Below are positions 1-5,891 of a stretch of DNA of 7,121 nt, one piece after another (position 1 is the first letter of the stretch; each line of letters begins with the position of its first letter). The position numbers and the translations under genes are program-made. This DNA comes from Planctomycetota bacterium (GTDB taxonomy: Bacteria; Planctomycetota; Phycisphaerae; Phycisphaerales; SM1A02). The notes under the pieces are model-generated. The model worked only from the letters and a program-made list of their open reading frames with translations. It was not told the DNA's origin and ran no database searches. The stretch lies in contig RFOC01000105.1 in the NCBI GenBank assembly GCA_009926815.1, positions 1 through 7,121 on the forward strand, written 5' to 3'.

Positions 1-39
1 GCTGGGACTGATTCGGCAGCAAGTCACGTTCGCGACCTC

Positions 40-65
40 GAGGGGCCGGCTCATGCCGGCCCCTC
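40..65 (+). terminator. Probable intrinsic terminator of an upstream gene
   Basis: There is a perfect 11-bp inverted repeat: GAGGGGCCGGC at 40-50, loop TCAT at 51-54, and GCCGGCCCCTC at 55-65. It is followed by a short, only moderately T-rich stretch (TTGCATT). The stem is very GC-rich and lies between the window edge and the first plus-strand gene, so it most likely ends transcription coming from the left. The weak T tract is why I am not fully certain. On the minus strand the sequence after the stem is not T-rich, which favours plus-strand use. A TGA at 9-11 could be the stop codon of the gene it serves, but too little of that gene is visible to name it. Confidence 0.65.
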
Positions 66-96
66 TTGCATTGCAGGACCACCCTCCCGCCCGGCG

Positions 97-108
97 TAGA
101 CTCGCGGC
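97..108 (+). promoter_or_regulatory. Candidate -10 box for leaderless or short-leader start of the long NfeD gene
   Basis: TAGACT at 97-102 matches the TAnnnT form of a -10 element. It ends 6 nt before the GTG start at 109, so a transcript starting at the usual distance would begin at or next to the start codon. No Shine-Dalgarno sequence lies in the 20 nt before the GTG, which agrees with leaderless translation. A poor -35 candidate, TTGCAG at 71-76, is about 20 nt upstream, longer than the usual spacing. This is read by eye only; no transcription start is known. Confidence 0.4.
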
Positions 109-1707
109 GTGATCGAACTTCTGCTCGCCGCTCTGGGCATGCTGGCCGAGCCGCCGGCGGCCGTGCCTCCCGCACGGACCGCGAGGACGGTGGCCGTGCT
201 TCCCGTCCGGGGCGAGATGGATGCGATCACCGTGGCCGGTCTTGCCGATCGCGTGGAGTGGTCGCGGCTTGCCGGCGCCGATGCGGTGGTCCTGGCCCTG
301 GACACGCCCGGCGGCGAGATGCTCTCGACGCTCGAGCTCTGCCGGCAGATCAAGTCCACGTACCCCGCCAACACCATCGCGTGGATCGCTCCTCGCGCGT
401 TCTCCGCCGGCACCATCACCGCGCTGGCCTGCCGCGAGATCGTCGTGACGCCCGACGCGGTGTTCGGCGACGCCGCCCCCATCGCGGTGCTGCCCGGGAT
501 GGGCCTGCAGCCCCTGGGCCCGGCGGAGCGAGCCAAGCTGGAGGCACCCCTGCTCAGCGAGGTCACGGACAGCGCCCGCCGGCGCCGCCATGACGAGCGC
601 CTCTGCCACGCCTTCGTCCGCACGGATGCAGCCGCCTGGCTTCTGGAGGATCCCGAGCGGGGAGAGCGATTCGTGGTGGACGCGGAGGAGTACGAGGGCG
701 TGTTCGGAGAACCACCCCCGCTGGGCGCGTCGGACACGCGGCCCCGAGCCGCCATGAAGCTCGTGCCATGGGTCACGGATGCGCTGCGGCGAGCGGGATC
801 CGGACTCGATCAGGCCACGCAGGACGCGATCGACGCCGCACAATCGCTTCCGCCCGGCCGGCCGGCGCTGGGACCCGAGGATGCGGAGCGTCTGCGGCTG
901 GTCTCTCGCCTCGACGGACCCGACACGCTGCTCACGCTGCGCGCCGACGAGGCGGTGGCGCTGGGCATGGCGGTCGCGGTGATCCCGGATCTGGAGAGCC
1001 TGCGCCGATTCACGGGAGCCACGTCCATCTTCGTGGTGGAGCCCCGCTGGAGCGAGACGGCGGCCCGGTTCCTCACCAGCTGGTGGCTCCGCACGCTGCT
1101 GGTGCTGGTGATCGTGGTGTGCTTCGTGATCGAGATGTTCACGCCTGGCCTGGGCGCATTCGCCATCGCCGGGGCCGCCGCCGCTGCGGTGCTGGTGGCG
1201 GGACCGCTGCTCGCCGGGCTGGCGGATTGGTGGCCCGCGGTGCTGCTGGTGGCGGGCCTGGCGCTGGTGGCGGTGGAAGTGCTGCTGCTCCCGGGCAGCC
1301 TGGCGGCGGGCATCGCCGGCGTCCTCTGCTTCGCGGTGGGCACCGTGGGCCTGTTCGTGGTCTCCAGCCCCTCGCCGCAGCCGCAGCACGCCATCATGCA
1401 GGGCCTGGGCACGCTGGTGGCGGCGCTCGTGGCCGCTCTGGGCACCATGTGGTGGCTGGGACGCAGCGGAGGATTGGCGCAAGGTTCGGTGCTCGAGGCC
1501 GCGATCGCGTCCGCTTCATCGCGGGCGCAGTGGCCTGCCGTGGGGGCCGAGGGCGTCGCGTCCACCGACCTGCGGCCCTCGGGCCGGGTCGAGATCGGAG
1601 GCGCCCTGCACGAGGCCGCGGCCAGTGGATGGATCGACCGCGGGACGCGCATTCGCGTGGTGGACGTGACCTCCGATGTGCTGCGCGTGGAGGCCATCCC
1701 GTCATGA
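109..1707 (+). CDS. nfeD: Long NfeD-family protein: membrane-bound ClpP-class serine protease
   Basis: This 532-aa membrane protein has the three-part build of long NfeD proteins. Residues 1-13 are hydrophobic and may be a signal peptide. Residues 27-310 form a ClpP/SppA-like protease domain with LALDTPGGE (62-70) and AFSAGT (97-102). Ser99 is the likely nucleophile, and Lys143, about 44 residues later, is the likely base of a Ser-Lys dyad, as in the archaeal homologue PH1510. Residues 326-450 hold about five transmembrane helices, including the conserved IEMFTPGLG turn (341-349). Residues 479-530 are the NfeD OB-fold domain. Residues 190-270 look like extra sequence compared with the roughly 437-aa B. 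subtilis YqeZ. Family members cleave hydrophobic membrane-protein segments and are encoded beside flotillin/stomatin proteins, as here. The GTG start is chosen because the reading frame opens there and a TAnnnT box sits just upstream. The stop overlaps the next gene by ATGA. The natural substrate cannot be read from the sequence. Confidence 0.9.
   Translation: MIELLLAALGMLAEPPAAVPPARTARTVAVLPVRGEMDAITVAGLADRVEWSRLAGADAVVLALDTPGGEMLSTLELCRQIKSTYPANTIAWIAPRAFSAGTITALACREIVVTPDAVFGDAAPIAVLPGMGLQPLGPAERAKLEAPLLSEVTDSARRRRHDERLCHAFVRTDAAAWLLEDPERGERFVVDAEEYEGVFGEPPPLGASDTRPRAAMKLVPWVTDALRRAGSGLDQATQDAIDAAQSLPPGRPALGPEDAERLRLVSRLDGPDTLLTLRADEAVALGMAVAVIPDLESLRRFTGATSIFVVEPRWSETAARFLTSWWLRTLLVLVIVVCFVIEMFTPGLGAFAIAGAAAAAVLVAGPLLAGLADWWPAVLLVAGLALVAVEVLLLPGSLAAGIAGVLCFAVGTVGLFVVSSPSPQPQHAIMQGLGTLVAALVAALGTMWWLGRSGGLAQGSVLEAAIASASSRAQWPAVGAEGVASTDLRPSGRVEIGGALHEAAASGWIDRGTRIRVVDVTSDVLRVEAIPS
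1689..1693 (+). promoter_or_regulatory. Shine-Dalgarno-like site for the short NfeD gene
   Basis: GGAGG lies inside the end of the long NfeD gene, 10 nt before the ATG at 1704. The next in-frame ATG at 1707 would be 13 nt away, so the site favours 1704. The spacing is slightly long, and the sequence also encodes protein, so it could be coincidental. Confidence 0.35.
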
Positions 1708-2216
1708 TGCTGCTGGCCCAGGCGACGACGGCGGGAACGGATCCATGGCTGCTGGCCGGCTTCGTGCTCTTCGGGGTGGCGGTGATCGCGTTGTCGCTTG
1801 AACTGGTCATCCCCTCGGCCGGAGTGCTCTCCACACTCTGCGTGCTCGGGTTGGTCGGCTCGGTGGTCTGCTTCTTCCTGCATTCGGCCCTCTGGGGCTT
1901 CGCGTCGCTGGCCGCCGTGCTGGGTGGTGCGCCATTCGCCATCGGCTACGGACTTCGGCTCTGGACCTTCACGCCGCTGGCCCGGCGATCGGTGCTGCAC
2001 GCGGAGGTGGGCGAGCCGCGGATCGCCGCCGCACTTCCCCTGGCCGGAAGCGAAGGCGTGTGTCGAACCGATCTTCGCCCGGTGGGCCGAGTCGAGATCG
2101 AGGGCACGGTCCACGAGGCGATCGCCGAGGATGGCTTCATCGAGTCCGGAGCCCGGATCCGCGTGAGCGGTGCCGAATCCGGCACGCTGCGGGTCCGCCG
2201 GATGGCGGCCCCCTGA
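1704..2216 (+). CDS. Short NfeD-family protein (membrane helices plus OB-fold)
   Basis: This 170-aa protein lacks the protease domain. Residues 15-37, 40-60 and 62-83 are three likely transmembrane helices, with the family turn LELVIPSAG at 32-40. Residues 115-167 are a soluble NfeD OB-fold domain with [12 protein letters not shown] and GARIRV. By hand alignment this domain is identical to the OB-fold of the preceding long NfeD at about 30 of 52 positions, so the two are tandem paralogues. Short NfeD proteins are thought to bind SPFH/flotillin partners through the OB-fold and help assemble or anchor them in the membrane; floA directly downstream fits that role. The start at 1704 is chosen because its ATG overlaps the upstream TGA (ATGA), which suggests translational coupling. 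A second ATG at 1707 is possible. The frame stays open far upstream, but that part is antisense-like noise across the real nfeD gene. Confidence 0.87.
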   Translation: MMLLAQATTAGTDPWLLAGFVLFGVAVIALSLELVIPSAGVLSTLCVLGLVGSVVCFFLHSALWGFASLAAVLGGAPFAIGYGLRLWTFTPLARRSVLHAEVGEPRIAAALPLAGSEGVCRTDLRPVGRVEIEGTVHEAIAEDGFIESGARIRVSGAESGTLRVRRMAAP

Positions 2217-2224
2217 GACGGCGG

Positions 2225-2238
2225 TACCCTTTCGCTCC
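2225..2238 (+). promoter_or_regulatory. Candidate -10 box in front of floA
   Basis: TACCCT at 2225-2230, preceded by GGCGG, fits TAnnnT and ends 8 nt before the floA ATG at 2239. The arrangement resembles the CGGCG-TAGACT box before the first gene. It occupies nearly the whole 22-nt gap between genes, and no Shine-Dalgarno sequence is seen. No -35 element is recognisable at the expected distance. It could give floA a separate, leaderless or very short-leader transcript besides read-through from the NfeD genes. Confidence 0.35.
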
Positions 2239-3258
2239 ATGAACACCACGCTGCTCCTGGGCGCCGAACCGCTCGCCGTGCTCGGCATCGTCGGCCTGTG
2301 CGTCGTCGCCATCATCGGCCTGATCCTGCTCATCATGATCAGCCAGTACCTGCAGCTCTGGCTGCAGGCCTTCCTGAGCGGGGCCCGCGTCAGCCTGCTC
2401 GACCTGATCATGATGCGCCTCCGAAAGGTGCCTCCCGCGGTCATCGTGCTCAATCGGATCACCGCCAAGAAGGCCGGCCTGGAGGTGCCCACCAACCTGC
2501 TCGAGGCGCACTTCATGGCGGGCGGCCGCATCGACCGCGTGATCCGCGCCATGATCGCCGCGGACAAGGCCCAGATCGATCTGGGCTGGGACCGGGCCAC
2601 CGGCATCGACCTGGCGGGCCGCGACATCCTGGACGCGGTGAAGACCAGCGTCGACCCCAAGGTGATCGACTGCCCCAGCGTGCAGTCGGGCAAGTCCACC
2701 ATCGACGCGGTGGCCAAGGACGGCATCCAGCTCAAGGCCAAGGCGCGCGTGACGGTCCGCACCGCCATCAGCCGGCTGGTCGGCGGCGCCACCGAGGAGA
2801 CGATCATCGCGCGCGTGGGCGAGGGCATCATCAGCACCATCGGCTCGGCCAGTTCCCACAAGGAGGTGCTCGAGAACCCCGACCGCATCAGCAAGACGGT
2901 GCTGGCGAAGGGCCTGGATTCCGGGACCGCATTCGAGATCCTCTCCATCGACATCGCCGACGTGGATGTGGGCGACAACATCGGCGCCCAGTTGCAGCAG
3001 GCGCAGGCCGAGGCCGACACCAAGCGCTTCCAGGCCCAGGCGGAGCAGCGACGCGCGCTGGCCGTGGCGCAGGAGGCCGAGTACCAGGCGGAAGCGCAGA
3101 AGAACCGGGCGCTCGTGGTCCTGGCCGAGGCCGAGGTGCCCAAGGCGATCGCCGGCGCGCTTCGCGAGGGCCGCATGGGCGTCATGGACATGTACCGGAT
3201 GCAGAACATGCAGGCGGACACCGACATGCGGAAGTCGCTCGGGAAGCCCGGGGCCTGA
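2239..3258 (+). CDS. floA: Flotillin-like protein FloA (SPFH/band 7 family)
   Basis: This 339-aa membrane scaffold protein is close in length to B. subtilis FloA/YqfA (about 331 aa). Residues 11-34 form one strongly hydrophobic membrane segment. Next comes the family signature [17 protein letters not shown] at 46-62. The SPFH domain follows, including [16 protein letters not shown] at 160-174 and [20 protein letters not shown] at 194-213. Residues 250-300 are an Ala/Glu/Gln-rich coiled coil ([20 protein letters not shown]) typical of the flotillin oligomerisation region. FloA proteins assemble into functional membrane microdomains that affect fluidity and the activity of membrane proteins and signalling or envelope enzymes. 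The two NfeD genes just upstream are the expected partners. The ATG at 2239 is chosen over the in-frame ATG at 2170, which would lie within the short NfeD gene and add 23 unconserved residues. The upstream TACCCT box supports this start. Confidence 0.95.
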   Translation: MNTTLLLGAEPLAVLGIVGLCVVAIIGLILLIMISQYLQLWLQAFLSGARVSLLDLIMMRLRKVPPAVIVLNRITAKKAGLEVPTNLLEAHFMAGGRIDRVIRAMIAADKAQIDLGWDRATGIDLAGRDILDAVKTSVDPKVIDCPSVQSGKSTIDAVAKDGIQLKAKARVTVRTAISRLVGGATEETIIARVGEGIISTIGSASSHKEVLENPDRISKTVLAKGLDSGTAFEILSIDIADVDVGDNIGAQLQQAQAEADTKRFQAQAEQRRALAVAQEAEYQAEAQKNRALVVLAEAEVPKAIAGALREGRMGVMDMYRMQNMQADTDMRKSLGKPGA

Positions 3259-3269
3259 TCCAGGCCCCG
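3249..3269 (+). promoter_or_regulatory. Hairpin spanning the floA stop and abutting the glycosyltransferase start
   Basis: CGGGGCCTG at 3249-3257 pairs perfectly with CAGGCCCCG at 3261-3269, leaving only the 3-nt loop ATC. The floA stop codon (3256-3258) lies in the stem and loop, and the downstream ATG begins two nucleotides after the stem. No T run follows, so it is not a standard intrinsic terminator. It could hide the translation start of the next gene until ribosomes finishing floA open it, or protect a processed mRNA end. Its function is inferred from position only. Confidence 0.45.
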
Positions 3270-3270
3270 C

Positions 3271-4026
3271 ATGCCCACGCTCTTCGTGGTCATTCCGGTC
3301 TTCGAGGAGCCGGACACGCTCGAGCCGTGCGTGCGCCGGGCGATCGCCGCGCCGCTGCCCACGGGCTGGTCCCGAAGGCTGCTGCTGGTGGATGACGCCA
3401 GTTCCCGCGCCACGGCCGACGTCGCCGATCGGCTCGCGAGGGAATTCGGTGGCGACCGAACGCTCGAGCTCCTTCGGCATCCCGCCAACCGCGGCAAGGG
3501 CGCCGCGTTGCGCACCGGATTCGACCATGCGCTGGCGACCGCGGGCGACGCCGACGCGGTGCTCACCCAGGATGGCGACCTGGAATACGACCCGGCGGAC
3601 TGGGCCGCCCTTCTGGACTCGCTTCCCCCGGGTTCCCTGTCCGCCGTGATCGGCGACCGCTGGGCGCATCCGCACGAGGGCGGCCTCTGGCGACGACTCC
3701 ACACGCTGGTCAATCGCTCCCTGACCGCGCTCAGCAACCTGGTGACCGGGCTGCAGGTGAACGACATGGAATGTGGCTCCAAGCTGCTTCGCGTGCCCGT
3801 GCTTCGGGCCATCCGACCATGGCTGAGCGAGGATCGCTTCGGCGTGGAGCCGCAGATGGTGGCGGCCCTCTCCCGGGTGCATGCCCAGGTGGCCCAGGCG
3901 CCCGTGACCTACGACCCTCGCGACCGCAGGCGCGGCAAGAAGATCGGTCCGTTGGATGGCCTTCGGGCCGTGTGGGTCATCCTTCGCGAGAGACTCCGGC
4001 GAACACCCCCGCGGAGCCGCCGGTGA
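3271..4026 (+). CDS. Family 2 glycosyltransferase, DPM1-like (polyprenyl-phosphate sugar transferase type)
   Basis: This 251-aa GT-A fold enzyme probably moves a sugar from a nucleotide sugar to a lipid carrier or similar acceptor on the cytoplasmic face of the membrane. Motifs run in the usual order: VIPVFEE (7-13), VDDAS (40-44), GKGAALRTGF (75-84), the metal-binding QDGDLEYDP (100-108), NDMECGSK (164-171), EDRFGVEPQM (187-196) and GKKIGPLDG (222-230). The last three match a bacterial DPM1-like subgroup that usually reads TDMETCYK, ENRFGFEPE and EGKKIGWKDG, so several normally fixed positions differ. There are no transmembrane helices; the end is very basic (RERLRRTPPRSRR) and might touch membrane lipids. 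It starts 12 nt after floA with no clear ribosome site and is probably in the same transcript. Its 3' end overlaps the convergent cysteine-cluster gene by 50 bp. The sugar and acceptor are unknown. Confidence 0.85.
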   Translation: MPTLFVVIPVFEEPDTLEPCVRRAIAAPLPTGWSRRLLLVDDASSRATADVADRLAREFGGDRTLELLRHPANRGKGAALRTGFDHALATAGDADAVLTQDGDLEYDPADWAALLDSLPPGSLSAVIGDRWAHPHEGGLWRRLHTLVNRSLTALSNLVTGLQVNDMECGSKLLRVPVLRAIRPWLSEDRFGVEPQMVAALSRVHAQVAQAPVTYDPRDRRRGKKIGPLDGLRAVWVILRERLRRTPPRSRR

Positions 4027-5278
4027 ACAGGGTCGTGGCGATCCGCCGCAGGTGATCGCCCCTGCAGAACCAGGCGAGCCGAAGGAACTCGCCGGTGGAG
4101 CCCAGCCAGACCGCGCGGCTCGCGGTTCGGTCGATGCGACCGATCGCCTGCTGCGCGTCCTCCAGCGTGACGTGGTCCCGGCCCGACCCCGCCGCATGGG
4201 CCCGCATCAGCCACGCGGCACAGAGCATGTTCAGCGCGGTCATGCCCAGGCCCTCGAACACCGGCCAGCCATGCAGGCCTGCGCCCCAGGCGCGATCCCC
4301 GTGAAGGGCGGCGCGGAGCCATCGCACGAGGATCTCGCCCACGGCATCCCCTTCGGGCCCGGGTCCCGGCATGACGACGGCTCGCTGCCGATCGAACGCC
4401 ACGGCGGGCCAGCCGGGCACGGTCGGCATGAGACCGTGGCCCCGTGCCCATGCGCGGCTGCGTCGCCATTGCCCAAGCACCGTGCGAAGCCTTCCATGCC
4501 GACGAAGTTCATGAAGCTTGGGGTCCTCCACGCGGGCGAACACGGCCTGCCGAAGCAACCGCCACGAACGCTCGCTGGGCTCGACCGCGTCAAGCAGCGG
4601 CACCTCCGCCGGTGCCGCGGTGGCCAGCGTGGTCACCAGTTCCGCCAACCGCTCGCCCCGGACCTGGTCCAGGTTGGCGATGCGCAGGCTCTGCGCCACC
4701 CACGCGAAACCCGCCAGTCGCAGGCTCCACGCGATGTCTCCGTTGCCCAGCAAGCCATCGATCGCGGCACGGACCGCCTCGATCTCCGCGGCGGTGCCAG
4801 GCACGTTGCGGAGCAGGTCCGGCATCTCACCCGGGGCCATGGCCTCGGGAATCCCGGCCTGCATGCGGCGAAGATCCGCCGCGTGCGTCGACAGTTCCGC
4901 CCCCATCCCGCGCTGCACGCTCGAGCAGGCGAAGCTCACGCCCACCCGGGCTCTCTCGGGGCCGGGCGAGAAGGAGAACGGGAAGAGCTGGCACGCCAGG
5001 GGCTTGGCCTCCAGTCCGTGCCTGGCGTGCACCCGGCACCGGCCATCCTGCTGCAGGAAGATGCATGCACCATCCTCCCGCTGCCGAAGCCAGCGGCGCC
5101 CGCGAAAATCCGTCCAGAACGGCCCCCCCAGTTCGGCCTCCCAGCCCTGCCGCCGCAGCGCGTCGAAGTCCGTCTCGCGAAGCTCGATGGTGAAGTCACG
5201 GCAGCAGGCGCCGCACCCATGGCAGCTGTACCGCAGACCCGGCACCGAGGGCGTCAGCAGCGGAAGCGGGACGCTCAT
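3977..5278 (-). CDS. YkgJ-family cysteine-cluster protein with a long C-terminal extension
   Basis: The product is 433 aa. Residues 14-120 form a YkgJ-type putative zinc/iron-chelating domain: the cluster YSCHGCGACC (Cys19, 22, 25, 26), then DGACIFLQQDGRCRVHAR with Cys72 and Cys81, then KPLACQLFPFSFSPG with Cys96, and Cys118. Such clusters are thought to hold metal or an Fe-S centre. The flagellin lysine N-methylase FliB has a related cysteine-rich N-terminus and similar total length (about 400 aa), so a methylase-like enzyme is a possibility, but I do not recognise the remaining roughly 310 residues, which look mainly helical. No signal peptide is seen, so it is probably cytoplasmic. The ATG at 5278 overlaps the rdgB stop (ATGA, 5275-5278) and lies 18 residues before the first Cys, which supports this start over the longer open frame. 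It likely depends on translation of rdgB. Its end overlaps the glycosyltransferase gene on the other strand. Confidence 0.8.
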   Translation of the reverse strand: MSVPLPLLTPSVPGLRYSCHGCGACCRDFTIELRETDFDALRRQGWEAELGGPFWTDFRGRRWLRQREDGACIFLQQDGRCRVHARHGLEAKPLACQLFPFSFSPGPERARVGVSFACSSVQRGMGAELSTHAADLRRMQAGIPEAMAPGEMPDLLRNVPGTAAEIEAVRAAIDGLLGNGDIAWSLRLAGFAWVAQSLRIANLDQVRGERLAELVTTLATAAPAEVPLLDAVEPSERSWRLLRQAVFARVEDPKLHELRRHGRLRTVLGQWRRSRAWARGHGLMPTVPGWPAVAFDRQRAVVMPGPGPEGDAVGEILVRWLRAALHGDRAWGAGLHGWPVFEGLGMTALNMLCAAWLMRAHAAGSGRDHVTLEDAQQAIGRIDRTASRAVWLGSTGEFLRLAWFCRGDHLRRIATTLFTGGSAGVFAGVSREG

Positions 5279-5889
5279 GCGCGCACGCCCAGCACCGACG
5301 CCATGGCGCGAGCGGCCTGACCACGGTGACTGCGGGCGTTCTTCGATGCGGCATCGAGTTCCGCCGCCGAGCAGCCGACATCCTCCAGCCAGAGCCAGGG
5401 GTCGTAGCCGAACCCGTTCCCGCCCCGCGGCGTCTGGCCGATCCGGCCCTCGAAGGTGCCACGCGTCTGGGCCAGCACCTGGCCCGACGCATCCGCCAGG
5501 CACATGCAGCACACGAAGCGAGCGGCACGACGCTCCGCGGGCACGCCGTGCATCCGCTCGGCCAGCCTGGCGTTGTTCCTGGCATCCCGCTCGGCCCTCG
5601 CTCCATGCGCCCCTGCCCAGACCGCGCTGTCCACGCCCGGCTCGCCGCCCAGGGCGTCCACCTCCAGGCCGGAGTCGTCGGCCAGCACGGTGCATCCCGT
5701 GGCCTTCGCGTAGGCGATCGCCTTGATCCGGGCGTTCGCCTCGAAGGTGCGCCCCGTCTCCTCGGGCTCGGGGAACGGCCCACCCACATCCTGCAGCGAG
5801 CGCACCACCAGCCCCAGCGGTCCCAGGATCGCCCGGATCTCCTGGACCTTGTGGGGATTGCCGGTGGCCACCACGATCTCGCGCGGCAT
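5275..5889 (-). CDS. rdgB: XTP/dITP pyrophosphatase (RdgB/HAM1 family)
   Basis: This 204-aa cytoplasmic house-cleaning enzyme hydrolyses non-canonical purine nucleotides (dITP, XTP, ITP) to monophosphate and pyrophosphate, keeping them out of DNA and RNA. Length and motif order fit the family (about 200 aa): VVATGNPHK (6-14), TFEANARIKA (48-57), ADDSGLEVDALGGEPGVDSA (70-89), GTFEGRIG (144-151), GGNGFGYDPW (156-165), and SHRGQAARA (187-195). The usual SARYAG after PGV reads SAVWAG here (88-93), so the Arg is replaced by Val. The ATG at 5889 gives the family N-terminus (MPREIVVATGN). A GTG at 5895 is in frame, two codons upstream, and overlaps the stop of the carboxylase gene as GTGA, so a start there cannot be excluded. 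The gene lies 2 nt after the carboxylase gene and overlaps the cysteine-cluster gene by 4 nt. Confidence 0.93.
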   Translation of the reverse strand: MPREIVVATGNPHKVQEIRAILGPLGLVVRSLQDVGGPFPEPEETGRTFEANARIKAIAYAKATGCTVLADDSGLEVDALGGEPGVDSAVWAGAHGARAERDARNNARLAERMHGVPAERRAARFVCCMCLADASGQVLAQTRGTFEGRIGQTPRGGNGFGYDPWLWLEDVGCSAAELDAASKNARSHRGQAARAMASVLGVRA

Positions 5890-5891
5890 GG

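Noticed and set aside
1..39. Possible 3' end of an upstream gene (TGA at 9-11)
   Set aside because: Too short to show a frame or protein family; noted only because a terminator follows.
768..1703. Upstream in-frame extension of the short NfeD protein
   Set aside because: The extra 312 residues are Gly/Arg/Ala-rich and out of frame with the protease-NfeD gene that clearly occupies this DNA; the real start is the ATG at 1704.
810..3812. A 1000-codon open frame on the minus strand, and a 686-codon one at 2137-4197
   Set aside because: Both run opposite to the well-recognised NfeD, FloA and glycosyltransferase genes. Their translations are Ser/Arg/Ala- or Gly/His/Arg-rich low-complexity sequence with no family motifs; long antisense frames are expected in GC-rich coding DNA.
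3996..4023. Inverted repeat CCGGCG/CGCCGG in the convergent overlap as a bidirectional terminator
   Set aside because: Only six pairs with a 16-nt loop and no T run on either strand, so it is well within chance for GC-rich DNA.
3956..5320. A 454-codon plus-strand frame opposite the cysteine-cluster gene
   Set aside because: The minus strand encodes a protein with clear cysteine motifs and coupled start. The plus-strand translation is Pro/Arg/His-rich without recognisable domains.
5279..5695. Upstream in-frame extension of the cysteine-cluster protein
   Set aside because: It would lie over rdgB in another frame and adds Gly/Arg-rich sequence; the ATG at 5278 coupled to the rdgB stop is preferred.
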